A stretch of 64,000 nt of DNA from G958296245 sp965262055 (GCA_965262055.1 CBDHEI010000002.1:434001-498000), one strand, 5' to 3'. Positions 35,908 to 45,657 are shown, counted from the first letter of the stretch. The notes: a model not told the origin generated them from the letters alone. Translations and numbers: made by a program.

Positions 35908-36474
35908 ATGACCCAAGAGAGACCCGAAGAAGAGCAGCTTGAGCCGGACGAACAGTACGACGAACCGGATATACCCAACGACGCCACCGTCATCCGGCAG
36001 GTTCCGCTTGCGTGGTTCTGGTCGTCGATCCCCTGGGTTGTGGTAGCGATCGCACTCTATTTCCTCATAGGGTTTGATGAGATTACCATCTTGCTCATCG
36101 TCCTCGTGGTAGCCGTTCCTCGATACATAGCCCAACGCAGGACCTCCTACACGATCACCGACCGGTCGCTCATCTACCAGAGAGGCGGGATCTTCGGCGT
36201 GCAGCGAGTCCCCATACCGATCGATCGCCTCAAGGACGTGAGGACTAAGTTCGGGCTGTTCGGCAAGACCCTGGGCTACCAGACCGTGGATGTGATGCTG
36301 GACAACGGCTCGGTAGCCGACCTGAGCTACGTTCCCATCCACATGGACGTCGCCGGCCAGCTCAAGGAGCTGATTGACGATGCCGCCGAGTACGATGAAG
36401 ACCCCCTCGACGAGGACGACGAGGGGGACGAGGAAGGCGATGACGACGGTCGAGGCAGACGGACCCTCCCTTGA
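35908..36474 (+). CDS. PH-domain (bPH2/YdbS-like) membrane protein
   Basis: A 188-residue protein: acidic N-terminus, two hydrophobic segments (residues ~34-50 FWSSIPWVVVAIALYF and ~53-72 DEITILLIVLVVAV), then a bacterial PH-like domain (RTSYTITDRSLIYQRGGIFG, VPIPIDRLKDVRTKFGLFG, DVMLDNGSVADLSYVP), ending in a strongly acidic low-complexity tail. Function unknown in this family. ATG used here is preceded by AAGCGAGG. The 86-bp gap before it contains an imperfect palindrome around GTGTATACTG. Stop overlaps the TTG start of the next gene. Confidence 0.85.
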   Translation: MTQERPEEEQLEPDEQYDEPDIPNDATVIRQVPLAWFWSSIPWVVVAIALYFLIGFDEITILLIVLVVAVPRYIAQRRTSYTITDRSLIYQRGGIFGVQRVPIPIDRLKDVRTKFGLFGKTLGYQTVDVMLDNGSVADLSYVPIHMDVAGQLKELIDDAAEYDEDPLDEDDEGDEEGDDDGRGRRTLP

Positions 36475-37775
36475 ACGGCGGTGAGGCTGCCTTCAAGCTC
36501 GTCCGCGCAGCCAGGCTGATAGACGGTATCTCCGACGGACCCACGGTAGGCAGTGCGGTGCTGCTCCAGGGCGGGGAAATCGTCGCCGTGGGGCCACAGG
36601 CAGGGGAGGCGGTGCCGGAGGGCGCCCGGGTCGAGGTCTTCGACTACCCGGACGCCACGGTCATGCCCGGTATGGTCGACTGCCACACGCACCACAACGG
36701 CTTCGGCGACGGTCGCCTCGGCGACGACCTTGCCCTCCTGCCAGACGAGGTTCTCACCCTCCAGTCCGCCCGCAACGCCAGGGTCTCGCTCTTCTCCGGG
36801 GTTACGTCGATACGCGAGAACGGCCCCAAGAACGTCACCATGTTCCGGCTGCGCGACGCCATAGACGAAGGGCGCGAGACCGGGCCCCGCATGGTGCTCT
36901 GCGGCCGCCCCGTGGCCACCATAGGCGGCCACATGGGCTACATGGGCTCCGAGGTCACCGGCCCCCAGCCCGCCAGGGCGATGGTGAGGCAGCTCGTCAA
37001 AGAGGGCGCCGACTATATCAAGATCACCGCCACAGGCGGCAGCACCAGGACTTCGTACCCCCTCCTGCCGTCGTTTAACGTTGACGAGTTGGAGGCCATC
37101 ACCGGAGAGGCGCACAAGTTCGGCAAGCTGACCGCCGCACACTGCAGCTCCACGCAGGGGACCGTCAACTGCCTCGACGCCGGCGTAGACATGATCATCC
37201 ACTGCGTATTCAGGGAGCCAGACGGCTCGTACAACTTCCGCGAGGACGTGGCGGAACGCATCGGGGAGCAGGGCGCGTACGTCAACCCTACCATCCACGT
37301 CTTCAGGTCCATCGTCTGGGAGCACCTCCAGCGGCGTGAGCTGCGCAAGCTAACGCCACAGGAGCAGGCGGACCTCGACCTGCGCAGGACTGAGCTCGAC
37401 CACGCCCTCGAAAACTGCCGGAGGCTGCTGGAGATGGGCGTGAAGGTGATCACTGGGTCCGACTCGTCCTGGGGCAACTACCAGCTCGGCAACACCGTGT
37501 ACGAGACCGAGTGCCTGGTCGCCTCGGGGATGTCCGCCATGGACGGGGTGAAGTCTGCCACCAGCGAGGCTGCCAAGTCCCTTGGGATCGACGGAGTGAC
37601 CGGCACGCTGGAGCCGGGCAAGGCTGCCGACGTGATCGTAGTGGGCGGCAACCCCGCGGAGGACGTCAGGGCGCTGTGGGACGTAAAGGAAGTCTTCGCG
37701 GCGGGCCGCCGCATCGACAGGGGCTCGCAAGACTCACTGGCGTCTACCGTCCAGCCCCGCATGGAGGACGCGTAG
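36471..37775 (+). CDS. Amidohydrolase family protein (tandem copy 1)
   Basis: A 434-residue metal-dependent hydrolase of the imidazolonepropionase/Xaa-Pro-dipeptidase-like amidohydrolase group. Metal site: VDCHTHHNGFG (HxH), the bridging Lys in DYIKITATGGS, histidines in TAAHCSS and DMIIHCVF, and the catalytic Asp in ITGSDSSWG. C-terminal GTLEPGKAADVIVVGGNP is the composite beta-sandwich. TTG start overlapping the previous stop. Paralogue of the next gene (roughly half the residues alike), likely hydrolysing related cyclic amides or peptides. Confidence 0.9.
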   Translation: MNGGEAAFKLVRAARLIDGISDGPTVGSAVLLQGGEIVAVGPQAGEAVPEGARVEVFDYPDATVMPGMVDCHTHHNGFGDGRLGDDLALLPDEVLTLQSARNARVSLFSGVTSIRENGPKNVTMFRLRDAIDEGRETGPRMVLCGRPVATIGGHMGYMGSEVTGPQPARAMVRQLVKEGADYIKITATGGSTRTSYPLLPSFNVDELEAITGEAHKFGKLTAAHCSSTQGTVNCLDAGVDMIIHCVFREPDGSYNFREDVAERIGEQGAYVNPTIHVFRSIVWEHLQRRELRKLTPQEQADLDLRRTELDHALENCRRLLEMGVKVITGSDSSWGNYQLGNTVYETECLVASGMSAMDGVKSATSEAAKSLGIDGVTGTLEPGKAADVIVVGGNPAEDVRALWDVKEVFAAGRRIDRGSQDSLASTVQPRMEDA

Positions 37776-37799
37776 CCGGGCCCCAACGGCAGGAGGGTA

Positions 37800-39056
37800 T
37801 TGACCATGGGTTTCAAGCTGATCAAGGCGGCGCGGATGATCGATGGCACTGGACGCCCGCCGCTCGAACGCGGCGCCGTGCTGCTGGAGGACGGTGCGAT
37901 CAGGGCCGTCGGCACCGAGGAGGCCGTAGCTCCTCCTGAGGGCGCGCCCTTCCAGGAGTACGACTACGGCGACGGCACCATCCTGCCAGGGCTCATAGAC
38001 TGCCACGTCCACCTCGTCGGCATCGGCGACGGCCGCCGGGGCGACGACCTCACGACGCTGCCCGACGAGGTGCTCACCCTCCAGGCGGCGCGCAACGCTA
38101 GGGCGCACCTCTACTCGGGCGTCACCACCGTGCGCGACTGCGGCGCCAAGAACCGCACCGTCTTCATGCTGCGGCAGGCCGTCGAGATGGGCGTTACCCC
38201 CTCGCCGCGACTCGTGCTGGCGGGACGGCCCATGGCCATCATCGGCGGCCACCTGAGCTACTTCGGCATCCAGGCCACGGGCACGGTCGAGTGTACTGCC
38301 GCCGTGCGCCAGCTCATCAAGGAGGGCTCCGACTTCATCAAGATCACCGCCAGCGGCGGTAGCACGAAGACCTCGTTTCCGTTGCGTCCCTCCTTCAATG
38401 TCGACGAGTTGACCGCCATCTGCGACGAGGCGCACAAGTTCGGCAAGCACGCCGCCGCCCACTGCACCAACTCCCAGGCCATGCTCAACGCGCTGGACGC
38501 CGGCATTGACACCATCATCCACGGGCGCCAGGCCGACCCGGACGGCGGGCTAACGCACCGCCCGGAGATCACCGAGAGGATCATCGAGCAGGGGGTCTTC
38601 CTGAACCCGACCCTTGCCCAGAGCAGGATGGGCGTGGACCGGCTAAACGCCAAGAAGGAGGCCGAAGGGCTGTCGGGCGCGGAGGAGGCCGAGCTGGACC
38701 GGCTGCGGGCCGCCTACGAAAACACGACCGAGCACTTCGCCATGGTCAGGGCCGAGGGCGTCAGGCTCGTCTGCGGCTCCGACGCCTCATGGGCCTACTA
38801 TCCCATGGGCAACTTCCAGGCCGAGATCGAGGCCCACGTCGACGTGGGCATGTCCCCGATGGAGGCCATCGTATCGGCCACCAGCGACTCCGCCAGGTCG
38901 TGCTGGATTGACGATACCGTCGGGACTCTGGCCCCGGGCAAGGCGGCGGACGTACTCGTCGTGGACGGAGACCCGTCCACGGACGTCAAGGCCCTCAGGA
39001 ATGTCTCCGACGTGTTCTTGGGCGGCGACCGGGTGGACCGCGGCAACTACGTCTAG
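37800..39056 (+). CDS. Amidohydrolase family protein (tandem copy 2)
   Basis: A 418-residue paralogue of the preceding protein with the same order of metal ligands: IDCHVHLVGIG, DFIKITASGGS, AAAHCTNS, DTIIHGRQ, VCGSDASWA, and the C-terminal GTLAPGKAADVLVVDGDP. ATG start with AGGAGGG 8 nt upstream. The 24-bp gap to copy 1 and sequence likeness point to tandem duplication followed by divergence (for example HCVF versus HGRQ at the fourth ligand), so substrates probably differ. Confidence 0.9.
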   Translation: MTMGFKLIKAARMIDGTGRPPLERGAVLLEDGAIRAVGTEEAVAPPEGAPFQEYDYGDGTILPGLIDCHVHLVGIGDGRRGDDLTTLPDEVLTLQAARNARAHLYSGVTTVRDCGAKNRTVFMLRQAVEMGVTPSPRLVLAGRPMAIIGGHLSYFGIQATGTVECTAAVRQLIKEGSDFIKITASGGSTKTSFPLRPSFNVDELTAICDEAHKFGKHAAAHCTNSQAMLNALDAGIDTIIHGRQADPDGGLTHRPEITERIIEQGVFLNPTLAQSRMGVDRLNAKKEAEGLSGAEEAELDRLRAAYENTTEHFAMVRAEGVRLVCGSDASWAYYPMGNFQAEIEAHVDVGMSPMEAIVSATSDSARSCWIDDTVGTLAPGKAADVLVVDGDPSTDVKALRNVSDVFLGGDRVDRGNYV

Positions 39057-39124
39057 GTGAGGAGAGCCGGCCCCTTCATTCCGCTTCCCGCGCCGCCGCC
39101 CCCGGCTGTGGCCGGAGCCTCGCC

Positions 39125-40342
39125 ATGAGCTACGTCGCGGACCTGCATACCCACTCCCGGTTCGCCATAGGCACAAGCCGCAGCCTGGACTTCGACGCCC
39201 TGGTGAGAGGGGCGAAGACCAAGGGCATCGACCTGCTGGCCACGGCAGACTTCACCCATCCCGTATGGCTCGAAGAGACGCGCGCAGCGCTTTCGGAGAC
39301 GCCGGACGGGCTGCTGGAGCTGGACGGCGTGAGCTTCGTCCTGGGCACGGAGGTCAACTGCACAGCGCAGCAGGGAGGCCGAAGCCGGCGGGTACACATC
39401 CTGCTCTTTGCGCCCGACTTCGCCGCCGTCGACGCCCTCAACTCCGGGCTGGCGTGCAGCGGCAATCTCGACGGCGACGGGCGTCCCACTCTGCGGCTAT
39501 CGCCCCGCGACCTTCTCGCCACGGCGCTGGACGTAGACGAGAGGTGCTTCGTAATACCCGCGCACCTGTGGACTCCCTGGTTCGGCCTCTACGGCGCCAG
39601 GTCCGGCTTCGACTCGCTGGAGGAGTGCTTCGGCGACCTGGCGGAGCGCGTCCACGCGATCGAGAGCGGGCTGTCTGCAGACCCGGCGATGTGCTGGCGC
39701 GTGCCGTCCCTGGACGGCGTCTCCATCGTCTCGTTCTCCGACGCCCACTCCCCCGGACGGCTGGGCCGCGAGCTCACGGTGTTCCGCGGCGAGCCCGGCT
39801 ACGACGGCCTCAGGGAGGCGCTTGCCAGCCAACAGATCGAGTACACGGTGGAGCTATTCCCGGAAGAGGGTAAGTACCACCACAGCGGTCACCGCAAGTG
39901 CGGGGTGCGCCTCTCTCCGGCTGAGGCCATCCGGACCGGCGCCCGTTGCCCTGAGTGCGGGCGCCCGATGACGAAGGGCGTGCTTCAGCGGGTGGAGGAG
40001 CTGTCCGGGAGGCCGGCGGACGCTGAGCTGGGCTGCGCGGGGCTGATACGGGGCCGGAACGGACGCCCACCCTTCAGGAGGATGGTGTCGTTGGGCCAGA
40101 TCGTCTCCGAGGCCCTGGAGTACGGGCCCGCCACCAAGCGGGTCACGACCACCTGCACGGCCCTGGTCTCGTACTTCGGCAATGAGCTTGCGGTCCTGCT
40201 CGACGCGCCTGAAGAGGATATCGCGGCGCAGGCCGGCGAGCGGACCGCGCAGGGCATATCGAGAGTGCGCTGCGGCGACCTGGAGATAGAGCCCGGCTAC
40301 GACGGCATGTACGGCTCGGTGAACATCTGGCCCGGAGGCTGA
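39125..40342 (+). CDS. Endonuclease Q-like PHP-domain protein
   Basis: A 405-residue protein resembling endonuclease Q, which nicks DNA 5' to deaminated bases (uracil, hypoxanthine). PHP metal motifs: ADLHTHSRFAIG, LLATADFTHP, LGTEVNC, VIPAHLWTPWFGLYG, and the late VSFSDAHSPGRLG. Then a zinc-ribbon-like part (HHSGHRKCGVRLSP ... GARCPECGRPM) and a C-terminal helical domain beginning RRMVSLGQIVSEALEYG. Best known from archaea, patchy in bacteria. ATG start, 68 bp after the amidohydrolase; relation to those genes unclear. Confidence 0.85.
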   Translation: MSYVADLHTHSRFAIGTSRSLDFDALVRGAKTKGIDLLATADFTHPVWLEETRAALSETPDGLLELDGVSFVLGTEVNCTAQQGGRSRRVHILLFAPDFAAVDALNSGLACSGNLDGDGRPTLRLSPRDLLATALDVDERCFVIPAHLWTPWFGLYGARSGFDSLEECFGDLAERVHAIESGLSADPAMCWRVPSLDGVSIVSFSDAHSPGRLGRELTVFRGEPGYDGLREALASQQIEYTVELFPEEGKYHHSGHRKCGVRLSPAEAIRTGARCPECGRPMTKGVLQRVEELSGRPADAELGCAGLIRGRNGRPPFRRMVSLGQIVSEALEYGPATKRVTTTCTALVSYFGNELAVLLDAPEEDIAAQAGERTAQGISRVRCGDLEIEPGYDGMYGSVNIWPGG

Positions 40343-40356
40343 AAGGGAGTAAATAG

Positions 40357-40397
40357 AGGCCCGTTCGCGGTTGGAAAGTACCAACACGAACGGGCCT
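40357..40397. terminator. Hairpin between convergent EndoQ-like gene and rplL
   Basis: AGGCCCGTTCG and CGAACGGGCCT form a perfect 11-bp stem; the loop itself holds a small TTGG/CCAA stem. Located just after the plus-strand stop and before the end of the minus-strand ribosomal operon, so probably a bidirectional terminator; no T-tract. Confidence 0.6.
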
Positions 40398-40483
40398 TCG
40401 ATAAGCTCCAAGCCGATCGACTGCGTGCTATTTAGCGCCTCTGAGAAAAACCCTGAGAGACGGCTTCCAGGATGAGGAGCTGC

Positions 40484-40864
40484 CTACTCCACGGCGACGG
40501 TGGCGCCCGCGTCAGCCAGGGCCTTCTGCGCCGAGTCAGCCTCTTCCTTGGGCACGCCTTCCTTGACGTTGACCGGGGCGCTCTCGACGAGCTCCTTGGC
40601 CTCCTTCAGGCCCAGGGTAGTAACGGAACGGACCGCCTTGATGACGTTGATCTTGGCGGAGCCGAAGTCCTTGAGCACGACGTTGAACTCCGTCTGCTCT
40701 TCCACTTCGGGCGCCGCGGCGGCCCCATTTGTTGGGGCTGCGGCAACGGCCATGGGGGCGGCAGCGCTGACGCCGAACGACTCCTCTATGTCCTTTACCA
40801 GCCCGTTCAGCTCCAGAACGGACAGCCCCTTGATCGCATCCAGGATCTCTTCCTTGGTAGTCAC
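40484..40864 (-). CDS. rplL: Ribosomal protein bL12 (L7/L12)
   Basis: A 126-residue stalk protein. N-terminal dimer domain TTKEEILDAIKGLSVLELNG, Ala-rich hinge SAAAPMAVAAAP, and C-terminal factor-binding domain EFNVVLKDFGSAKINVIKAV ... LGLKEAKELVESAP. GTG start preceded by GGAGGAAG; the longer frame to 40927 is ruled out by family length. Last gene of the tuf-rpl block; sits on L10 in the ribosomal stalk. Confidence 0.95.
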   Translation of the reverse strand: MTTKEEILDAIKGLSVLELNGLVKDIEESFGVSAAAPMAVAAAPTNGAAAAPEVEEQTEFNVVLKDFGSAKINVIKAVRSVTTLGLKEAKELVESAPVNVKEGVPKEEADSAQKALADAGATVAVE

Positions 40865-41011
40865 TCTAACTTCCTCCCTCGGTTGTCTCTTGTCGGACCC
40901 CTCCAGCCTGAGCCCGGAGGCAATCAATCGTCTATTCTAACTCTATTGAGCCCTGTCCGCAGCCTGCCGCTGAGGACGCTCCATCTCGCCGCTGTGGCCA
41001 TCAGGTCCGCC

Positions 41012-41536
41012 TCACTCCTCCGCCCTCGATTCCGCCACCGCCTGCAGCGCCCTCGCCAGACCGGCGATGGGGGCGTTCAGCACGTTCGCCAAGCCGTATA
41101 TGGGCGACTGTATCCTGCTCAGAAGCTGGGCCACCAGCTCGTCCTTCGGCGGCAGCGACGCGAGCTCGTCAACCTCTTCGGCTGACAGCGCGCGACCATC
41201 CAGCACCCCGCCCCGCACCTTGAGCTCGGACCGGCTCGCGACGACGTACTGCTTCAGCGCCCTGGCCGGCTCCACGGGGTCGCCGAACCCGAACGCCAGA
41301 CCGGTCGGACCCTCGATGATTATCTTGGTCTCCGGCTGCTCGGCGGCGTCCGCCGCCAGCCGCGCCAGCCGGTTCTTGACCACGCGGAACTTGACGTTGT
41401 TCTGCCGCAGCGTGCGCCTGAGCTCGGTCATGGCGGAAACCGGCAGCCCCGTATAGTCCGCGGCGATGGCCACCGTGCTGTCCGCCATCAGCCTGCGGAT
41501 CTCCTCTACCTCATCTACCTTCGCTTGTGTCGGCAA
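41012..41536 (-). CDS. rplJ: Ribosomal protein uL10
   Basis: A 174-residue L10: AKVDEVEEIRRLMADSTVAI, VKFRVVKNRLARLAADA, GPTGLAFGFGDPVEPARAL, LASLPPKDELVAQLLSRIQS and the C-terminal helix that binds L12 dimers. Start is TTG at LPTQ (9 nt after GGGAGGTGA), preferred to the TTG two codons upstream. The leader between rplA and rplJ is the place where L10 or L10-L12 usually binds its own mRNA. Confidence 0.94.
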   Translation of the reverse strand: MPTQAKVDEVEEIRRLMADSTVAIAADYTGLPVSAMTELRRTLRQNNVKFRVVKNRLARLAADAAEQPETKIIIEGPTGLAFGFGDPVEPARALKQYVVASRSELKVRGGVLDGRALSAEEVDELASLPPKDELVAQLLSRIQSPIYGLANVLNAPIAGLARALQAVAESRAEE

Positions 41537-41648
41537 CGACAATCACCTCCCACTACCAACGGGCGCCGGCTGTCCGGTAGCACACGCGCATAGATCGCTG
41601 AGTCACGCACCCTTCGGCTATTGGAGTTCGGGCGGGGGCTCGTCCGGC
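41537..41648 (-). promoter_or_regulatory. rplJ leader, possible L10 autoregulatory RNA
   Basis: 112-bp non-coding leader. On the minus strand CTACCGG can pair with TTGGTAG just before the GGGAGG site, giving a helix that could hide the ribosome site. Position matches the L10-leader regulator of many bacteria, but I cannot confirm the conserved kink-turn, so this is tentative. Confidence 0.35.
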
Positions 41649-42362
41649 CTAGTCTGCCTTGATGAGCGACGCGCCGGACACGTCAAGCTGTATGCTGGGC
41701 CCCATGGAAGTAGTCAGATAGGCGGCCTTTATGAACTGGCCCTTGACCGCGTCGGGCCTTGCGCGGGCGATATTGTCGTAGACTGCGCTCAGGTTGTCCA
41801 TGAGCTGGCCCTCGTCGAAGCTCGCCCGGCCTATGGGGACGTGGATCAGGGAGGTCTTGTCCATGCGGAACTCCACCCTGCCCTTCTTGGCGTCCTGGAT
41901 GGCCCTCGGCACGTCCTCCGGCTGCACGACCGTGCCGGTCCTGGGGTTGGGCATCAGCCCGCGCCTGCCCAGCACGCGACCCAGCCGACCCACCTTCGGC
42001 ATCATGTCTGGCGTCGCTATGGATACGTCGAAGTCGACCCAGCCGCCCTGTATCTGCTTTATGACCTCGTCGTCGCCGATGAAGTCCGCGCCCGCCTCGC
42101 GAGCTATGGAGGCCGTTTCACCTTCGGCGAACACCAGTACCCTGACCGCCTTCCCGGTGCCGTGAGGCAGAACCGTGACGCCCCGCACCTGCTGCTCCGC
42201 GTGGCGGGGGTCCGAGCCGGTTCGGAGATGCAGCTCCACCGTCTCGTCGAATTTGGCGGTCGCGCTCTTCTTGGCGAGCGACACCGCCTCCTCGACAGGG
42301 TACGCCCTGCCCTCTTCGATCATCTCCGCGGCTGCCCTGTACCGTTTTCCGTTCTTGGCCAT
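41649..42362 (-). CDS. rplA: Ribosomal protein uL1
   Basis: A 237-residue L1, full length: RYRAAAEMIEEGRAYPVEEA, FDETVELHLRTGSDPRHAEQ, VRGVTVLPHGTGKAVRVLVF, and LMPNPRTGTVVQPEDVPRAI, the family signature. ATG start 13 bp after rplK. L1 forms the mobile stalk at the tRNA exit site and represses rplK-rplA mRNA in many bacteria. Confidence 0.97.
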   Translation of the reverse strand: MAKNGKRYRAAAEMIEEGRAYPVEEAVSLAKKSATAKFDETVELHLRTGSDPRHAEQQVRGVTVLPHGTGKAVRVLVFAEGETASIAREAGADFIGDDEVIKQIQGGWVDFDVSIATPDMMPKVGRLGRVLGRRGLMPNPRTGTVVQPEDVPRAIQDAKKGRVEFRMDKTSLIHVPIGRASFDEGQLMDNLSAVYDNIARARPDAVKGQFIKAAYLTTSMGPSIQLDVSGASLIKAD

Positions 42363-42375
42363 GTGAGTACTCTCT

Positions 42376-42801
42376 CTAGCGCTCGACCAGAATGCCCATG
42401 CTGCGCGCCGTCCCCTCGACGATGCGAATGGCGCCCTCGATATCGCCGGCGTTCAGGTCGGGCATCTTGGTCTCCGCGATCTCTCGGACTTGGTCCAGGG
42501 AGACGGTGCCTACCTGCTCGACCTTGGCCTCGCCGCTCCCCTTCTCGACCCCGGCCGCCTTCCTGAGCATCGCCGCCGCCGGCGGAGTCTTCAGCTCGAA
42601 GGAGAACGACCTGTCCTGGAATACCGTCACTACGGCGGGCACGATGTCGCCGACCTGTGAGGCGGTGCGGGCGTTGTACTCCTTCACGAAGCCCATTATG
42701 TTGACCCCGTGCTGTCCCAGCGCCGGCCCGACCGGGGGCGCCGGCGTCGCCTTCCCCGCCTCGATCTGCAGCTTTACTATCGCCCTGACTTTCTTCGCCA
42801 T
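42376..42801 (-). CDS. rplK: Ribosomal protein uL11
   Basis: A 141-residue L11 of standard length: VKLQIEAGKATPAPPVGPAL then GQHGVNIMGFVKEYNART in the N-terminal domain, and the rRNA-binding C-terminal domain VSLDQVREIAETKMPDLNAG ... IVEGTARSMGI. ATG start. Part of the GTPase-associated centre together with L10-L12. 61 bp after nusG. Confidence 0.97.
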   Translation of the reverse strand: MAKKVRAIVKLQIEAGKATPAPPVGPALGQHGVNIMGFVKEYNARTASQVGDIVPAVVTVFQDRSFSFELKTPPAAAMLRKAAGVEKGSGEAKVEQVGTVSLDQVREIAETKMPDLNAGDIEGAIRIVEGTARSMGILVER

Positions 42802-42862
42802 CTACCTATGAGCTCCCGGACCGCAATGCCGGTCCACGCGCCTCGCCCGCGAGCGGCGCTCC

Positions 42863-43432
42863 CTATGCCTTTTCGATCTGCAGGAAGTCCAACTCCACCG
42901 GCGTCTCCCTCCCGAAGAAGGAGACCAGCACCTTGACCTTTGCGCGGTCGGGGTACACTTCGTCGACGGCCCCCATGAAGTCCACGAACGGACCGTCCTT
43001 GATACGCACCGTCTGGCCGGGATCGAACCCCACCCTCACCCTGGGCTGGGCGGACTGCATCTGCTTGAGGATGGCCTCGACCTCAGACTCTTCCAGCGGG
43101 ACGGGCTTCGGCCGGCTCTCGTGCTCGTCCTCCGCCGAAACGAACCCCGTGACGCCCGGCGTGTTCCTCACAACGTGCCAACTCTCGTCGTCCATCTTCA
43201 TCCGGATGATGATGTAGCCGGGAAAGATGCGCTTCGGGACGGGCTTGCGCCGCCCGTCCTTGATCTCTATCTCTTTCTCCGTAGGCACGACGACGCTCAG
43301 TATCTTGTCCTTCACGTCCATCGTCTCGACACGGAGATCGAGGTTCTTTTTGACCCGCTGCTCCTGTCCCGAATAGGTGTGGACGATATACCAGCGGGGG
43401 TCTGTAGCTTCCAGGCTCTTAGCCCTGACCAT
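42863..43432 (-). CDS. nusG: Transcription elongation factor NusG
   Basis: A 189-residue NusG: NGN domain RWYIVHTYSGQEQRVKKNLD and RIFPGYIIIRMKMDDESWHV, VRNTPGVTGFV, then the KOW domain GQTVRIKDGPFVDFMGAVDE. It binds RNA polymerase and couples transcription to translation or Rho. ATG start two bases after the secE stop, the almost universal secE-nusG pair. The frame upstream to 43714 overlaps secE and is not coding. Confidence 0.96.
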   Translation of the reverse strand: MVRAKSLEATDPRWYIVHTYSGQEQRVKKNLDLRVETMDVKDKILSVVVPTEKEIEIKDGRRKPVPKRIFPGYIIIRMKMDDESWHVVRNTPGVTGFVSAEDEHESRPKPVPLEESEVEAILKQMQSAQPRVRVGFDPGQTVRIKDGPFVDFMGAVDEVYPDRAKVKVLVSFFGRETPVELDFLQIEKA

Positions 43433-43434
43433 GA

Positions 43435-43671
43435 TCAGTTGCCCAGTAATACGTCGAAGGCTCTGGAGAAGGCGAGGTCGATGACGCCCAAGAACGTCCC
43501 CACGGTCGCCGCTACGGCGATGACCATCACCGTGAGCCGGACGGTCTCCTCCCGCGTGGGCCAGGTGACGCGCCTGAGCTCGCCGATGACGTCGCCGATG
43601 ACGCGGAAGCTGAGCGCCCTCCGGGCGCCTTCCGCGCTGACCTGCCTCGGCGCGCCGGAGGCTCTCACCAT
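43435..43671 (-). CDS. secE: Preprotein translocase subunit SecE
   Basis: A 78-residue single-span SecE: conserved cytoplasmic helix FRVIGDVIGELRRVTWPTRE and the transmembrane segment LTVMVIAVAATVGTFLGVID. It clamps SecY in the Sec channel. ATG overlaps nothing; rpmG ends 6 bp upstream. Typical minimal bacterial size plus a short basic N-terminal leader. Confidence 0.95.
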   Translation of the reverse strand: MVRASGAPRQVSAEGARRALSFRVIGDVIGELRRVTWPTREETVRLTVMVIAVAATVGTFLGVIDLAFSRAFDVLLGN

Positions 43672-43677
43672 GCGGCC

Positions 43678-43845
43678 CTACCTCACCTCTCTGTGCGGCG
43701 TGTGACTGCCGCACCTCGGACAGAACTTGTTCAGCTCAATCCGCTGAGGGTCGTTACGCCGGTTCTTGCTGCTGGAATAAGTACGCTCTCTGCACTCGGT
43801 GCAACCGAGCGTAATCAGTATCCGGCTGTCGCCTCTTCGTGGCAT
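43678..43845 (-). CDS. rpmG: Ribosomal protein bL33
   Basis: A 55-residue L33 read from the sequence: MPRRGDSRILITLGCTEC, then RERTYSSSKNRRNDPQRIEL, and NKFCPRCGSHTPHREVR. Both CxxC pairs (GCTEC and FCPRC) are kept, so this is the zinc-binding C+ form. ATG, stop TAG, 6 bp before secE; upstream gene is tuf. Too short for many gene finders but unambiguous. Confidence 0.95.
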   Translation of the reverse strand: MPRRGDSRILITLGCTECRERTYSSSKNRRNDPQRIELNKFCPRCGSHTPHREVR

Positions 43846-43874
43846 CTAGCTGCTCTCGATCCCTGCCTGCTTGG

Positions 43875-45074
<1,200 letters not shown>

Positions 45075-45111
45075 TCCGACTCCCTCACTTAATTTGGGTT
45101 TTCGTCTACTC

Positions 45112-45184
45112 AGCCCACAAGCAGACTCGAACTGCTGACCTCGTTCTTACCAAGAACGCGCTCTACCGACTGAGCTATGTGGGC
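45112..45184 (-). tRNA. tRNA-Thr (anticodon GGT)
   Basis: Minus-strand cloverleaf: acceptor GCCCACA/TGTGGGC, D arm AGCTCAGTCGGTAGAGC, anticodon stem-loop CGTTC-TTGGTAA-GAACG with GGT, T arm CAG-TTCGAGT-CTG. No encoded CCA. Lies between tRNA-Tyr and tuf. Confidence 0.95.
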
Positions 45185-45212
45185 ATCTCCGACGACGATC
45201 TTAGAACTCTGG

Positions 45213-45297
45213 TGGAGCGGGTAGGATTCGAACCTACGTAGCCCTTCCGGACGCCAGATTTACAGTCTGGTGGTATTAACCACTCACCCACCGCTCC
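45213..45297 (-). tRNA. tRNA-Tyr (anticodon GTA)
   Basis: Class II tRNA with long variable arm: acceptor GGAGCGG/CCGCTCC, anticodon stem-loop CCAGA-CTGTAAA-TCTGG with GTA, variable arm CGTCCGGAAGGGCTACG, T loop TTCGAAT. No encoded CCA. Confidence 0.95.
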
Positions 45298-45395
45298 AGA
45301 AACACCACAACCAGTTTAGCATAGCGCATCCGTCAATCCAAACGCTACGCTCCGCGCGTCCAGACGCCCTACGTCTTGATCACGGAGGGAGGACA

Positions 45396-45469
45396 AGCCC
45401 CAGAGGGGACTCGAACCCGCTAACCTGCCAATTACAAATCGGCTGCGCTGCCTATTGCGCCACTGGGGC
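45396..45469 (-). tRNA. tRNA-Thr (anticodon TGT)
   Basis: Acceptor GCCCCAG/CTGGGGC, D arm GGCGCAATAGGCAGCGC, anticodon stem-loop GCCGA-TTTGTAA-TTGGC with TGT, T loop TTCGAGT. First RNA of the operon; no encoded CCA. Confidence 0.93.
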
Positions 45470-45534
45470 GAGACGGGCCTGCCGGACAAACGAAACGGCT
45501 AGCCGCAGGACACTCCCGCAGTAGCCTAAACAGT

Positions 45535-45564
45535 ATTGTAGCCGCGCTACCGCCCCCCGGTCAA
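45535..45564 (-). promoter_or_regulatory. Promoter of the tRNA-tuf-ribosomal protein operon
   Basis: On the minus strand TTGACC, an 18-bp G-rich spacer, then TACAAT. The predicted start is about 60 bp before the first tRNA. This is the best sigma-70-like match seen near these genes and fits strong, constitutive expression. Confidence 0.7.
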
Positions 45565-45632
45565 CCTGTACGGGCGCATCTTAGCAGGGCGATTGCATTT
45601 TGCCTTGACCGGCCTAGGAACATGGGGCGCCC

Positions 45633-45657
45633 GTAGGGGCGGGTTTGAAACCCGCCC
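45633..45657. repeat. Dispersed palindromic repeat, copy 1
   Basis: GTAGGGGCGGGTTTGAAACC plus CGCCC: a near-perfect 10-bp inverted repeat (GGGCGGGTTT/AAACCCGCCC). A second copy is at 63341-63364. Both are intergenic, REP-like. Confidence 0.7.
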
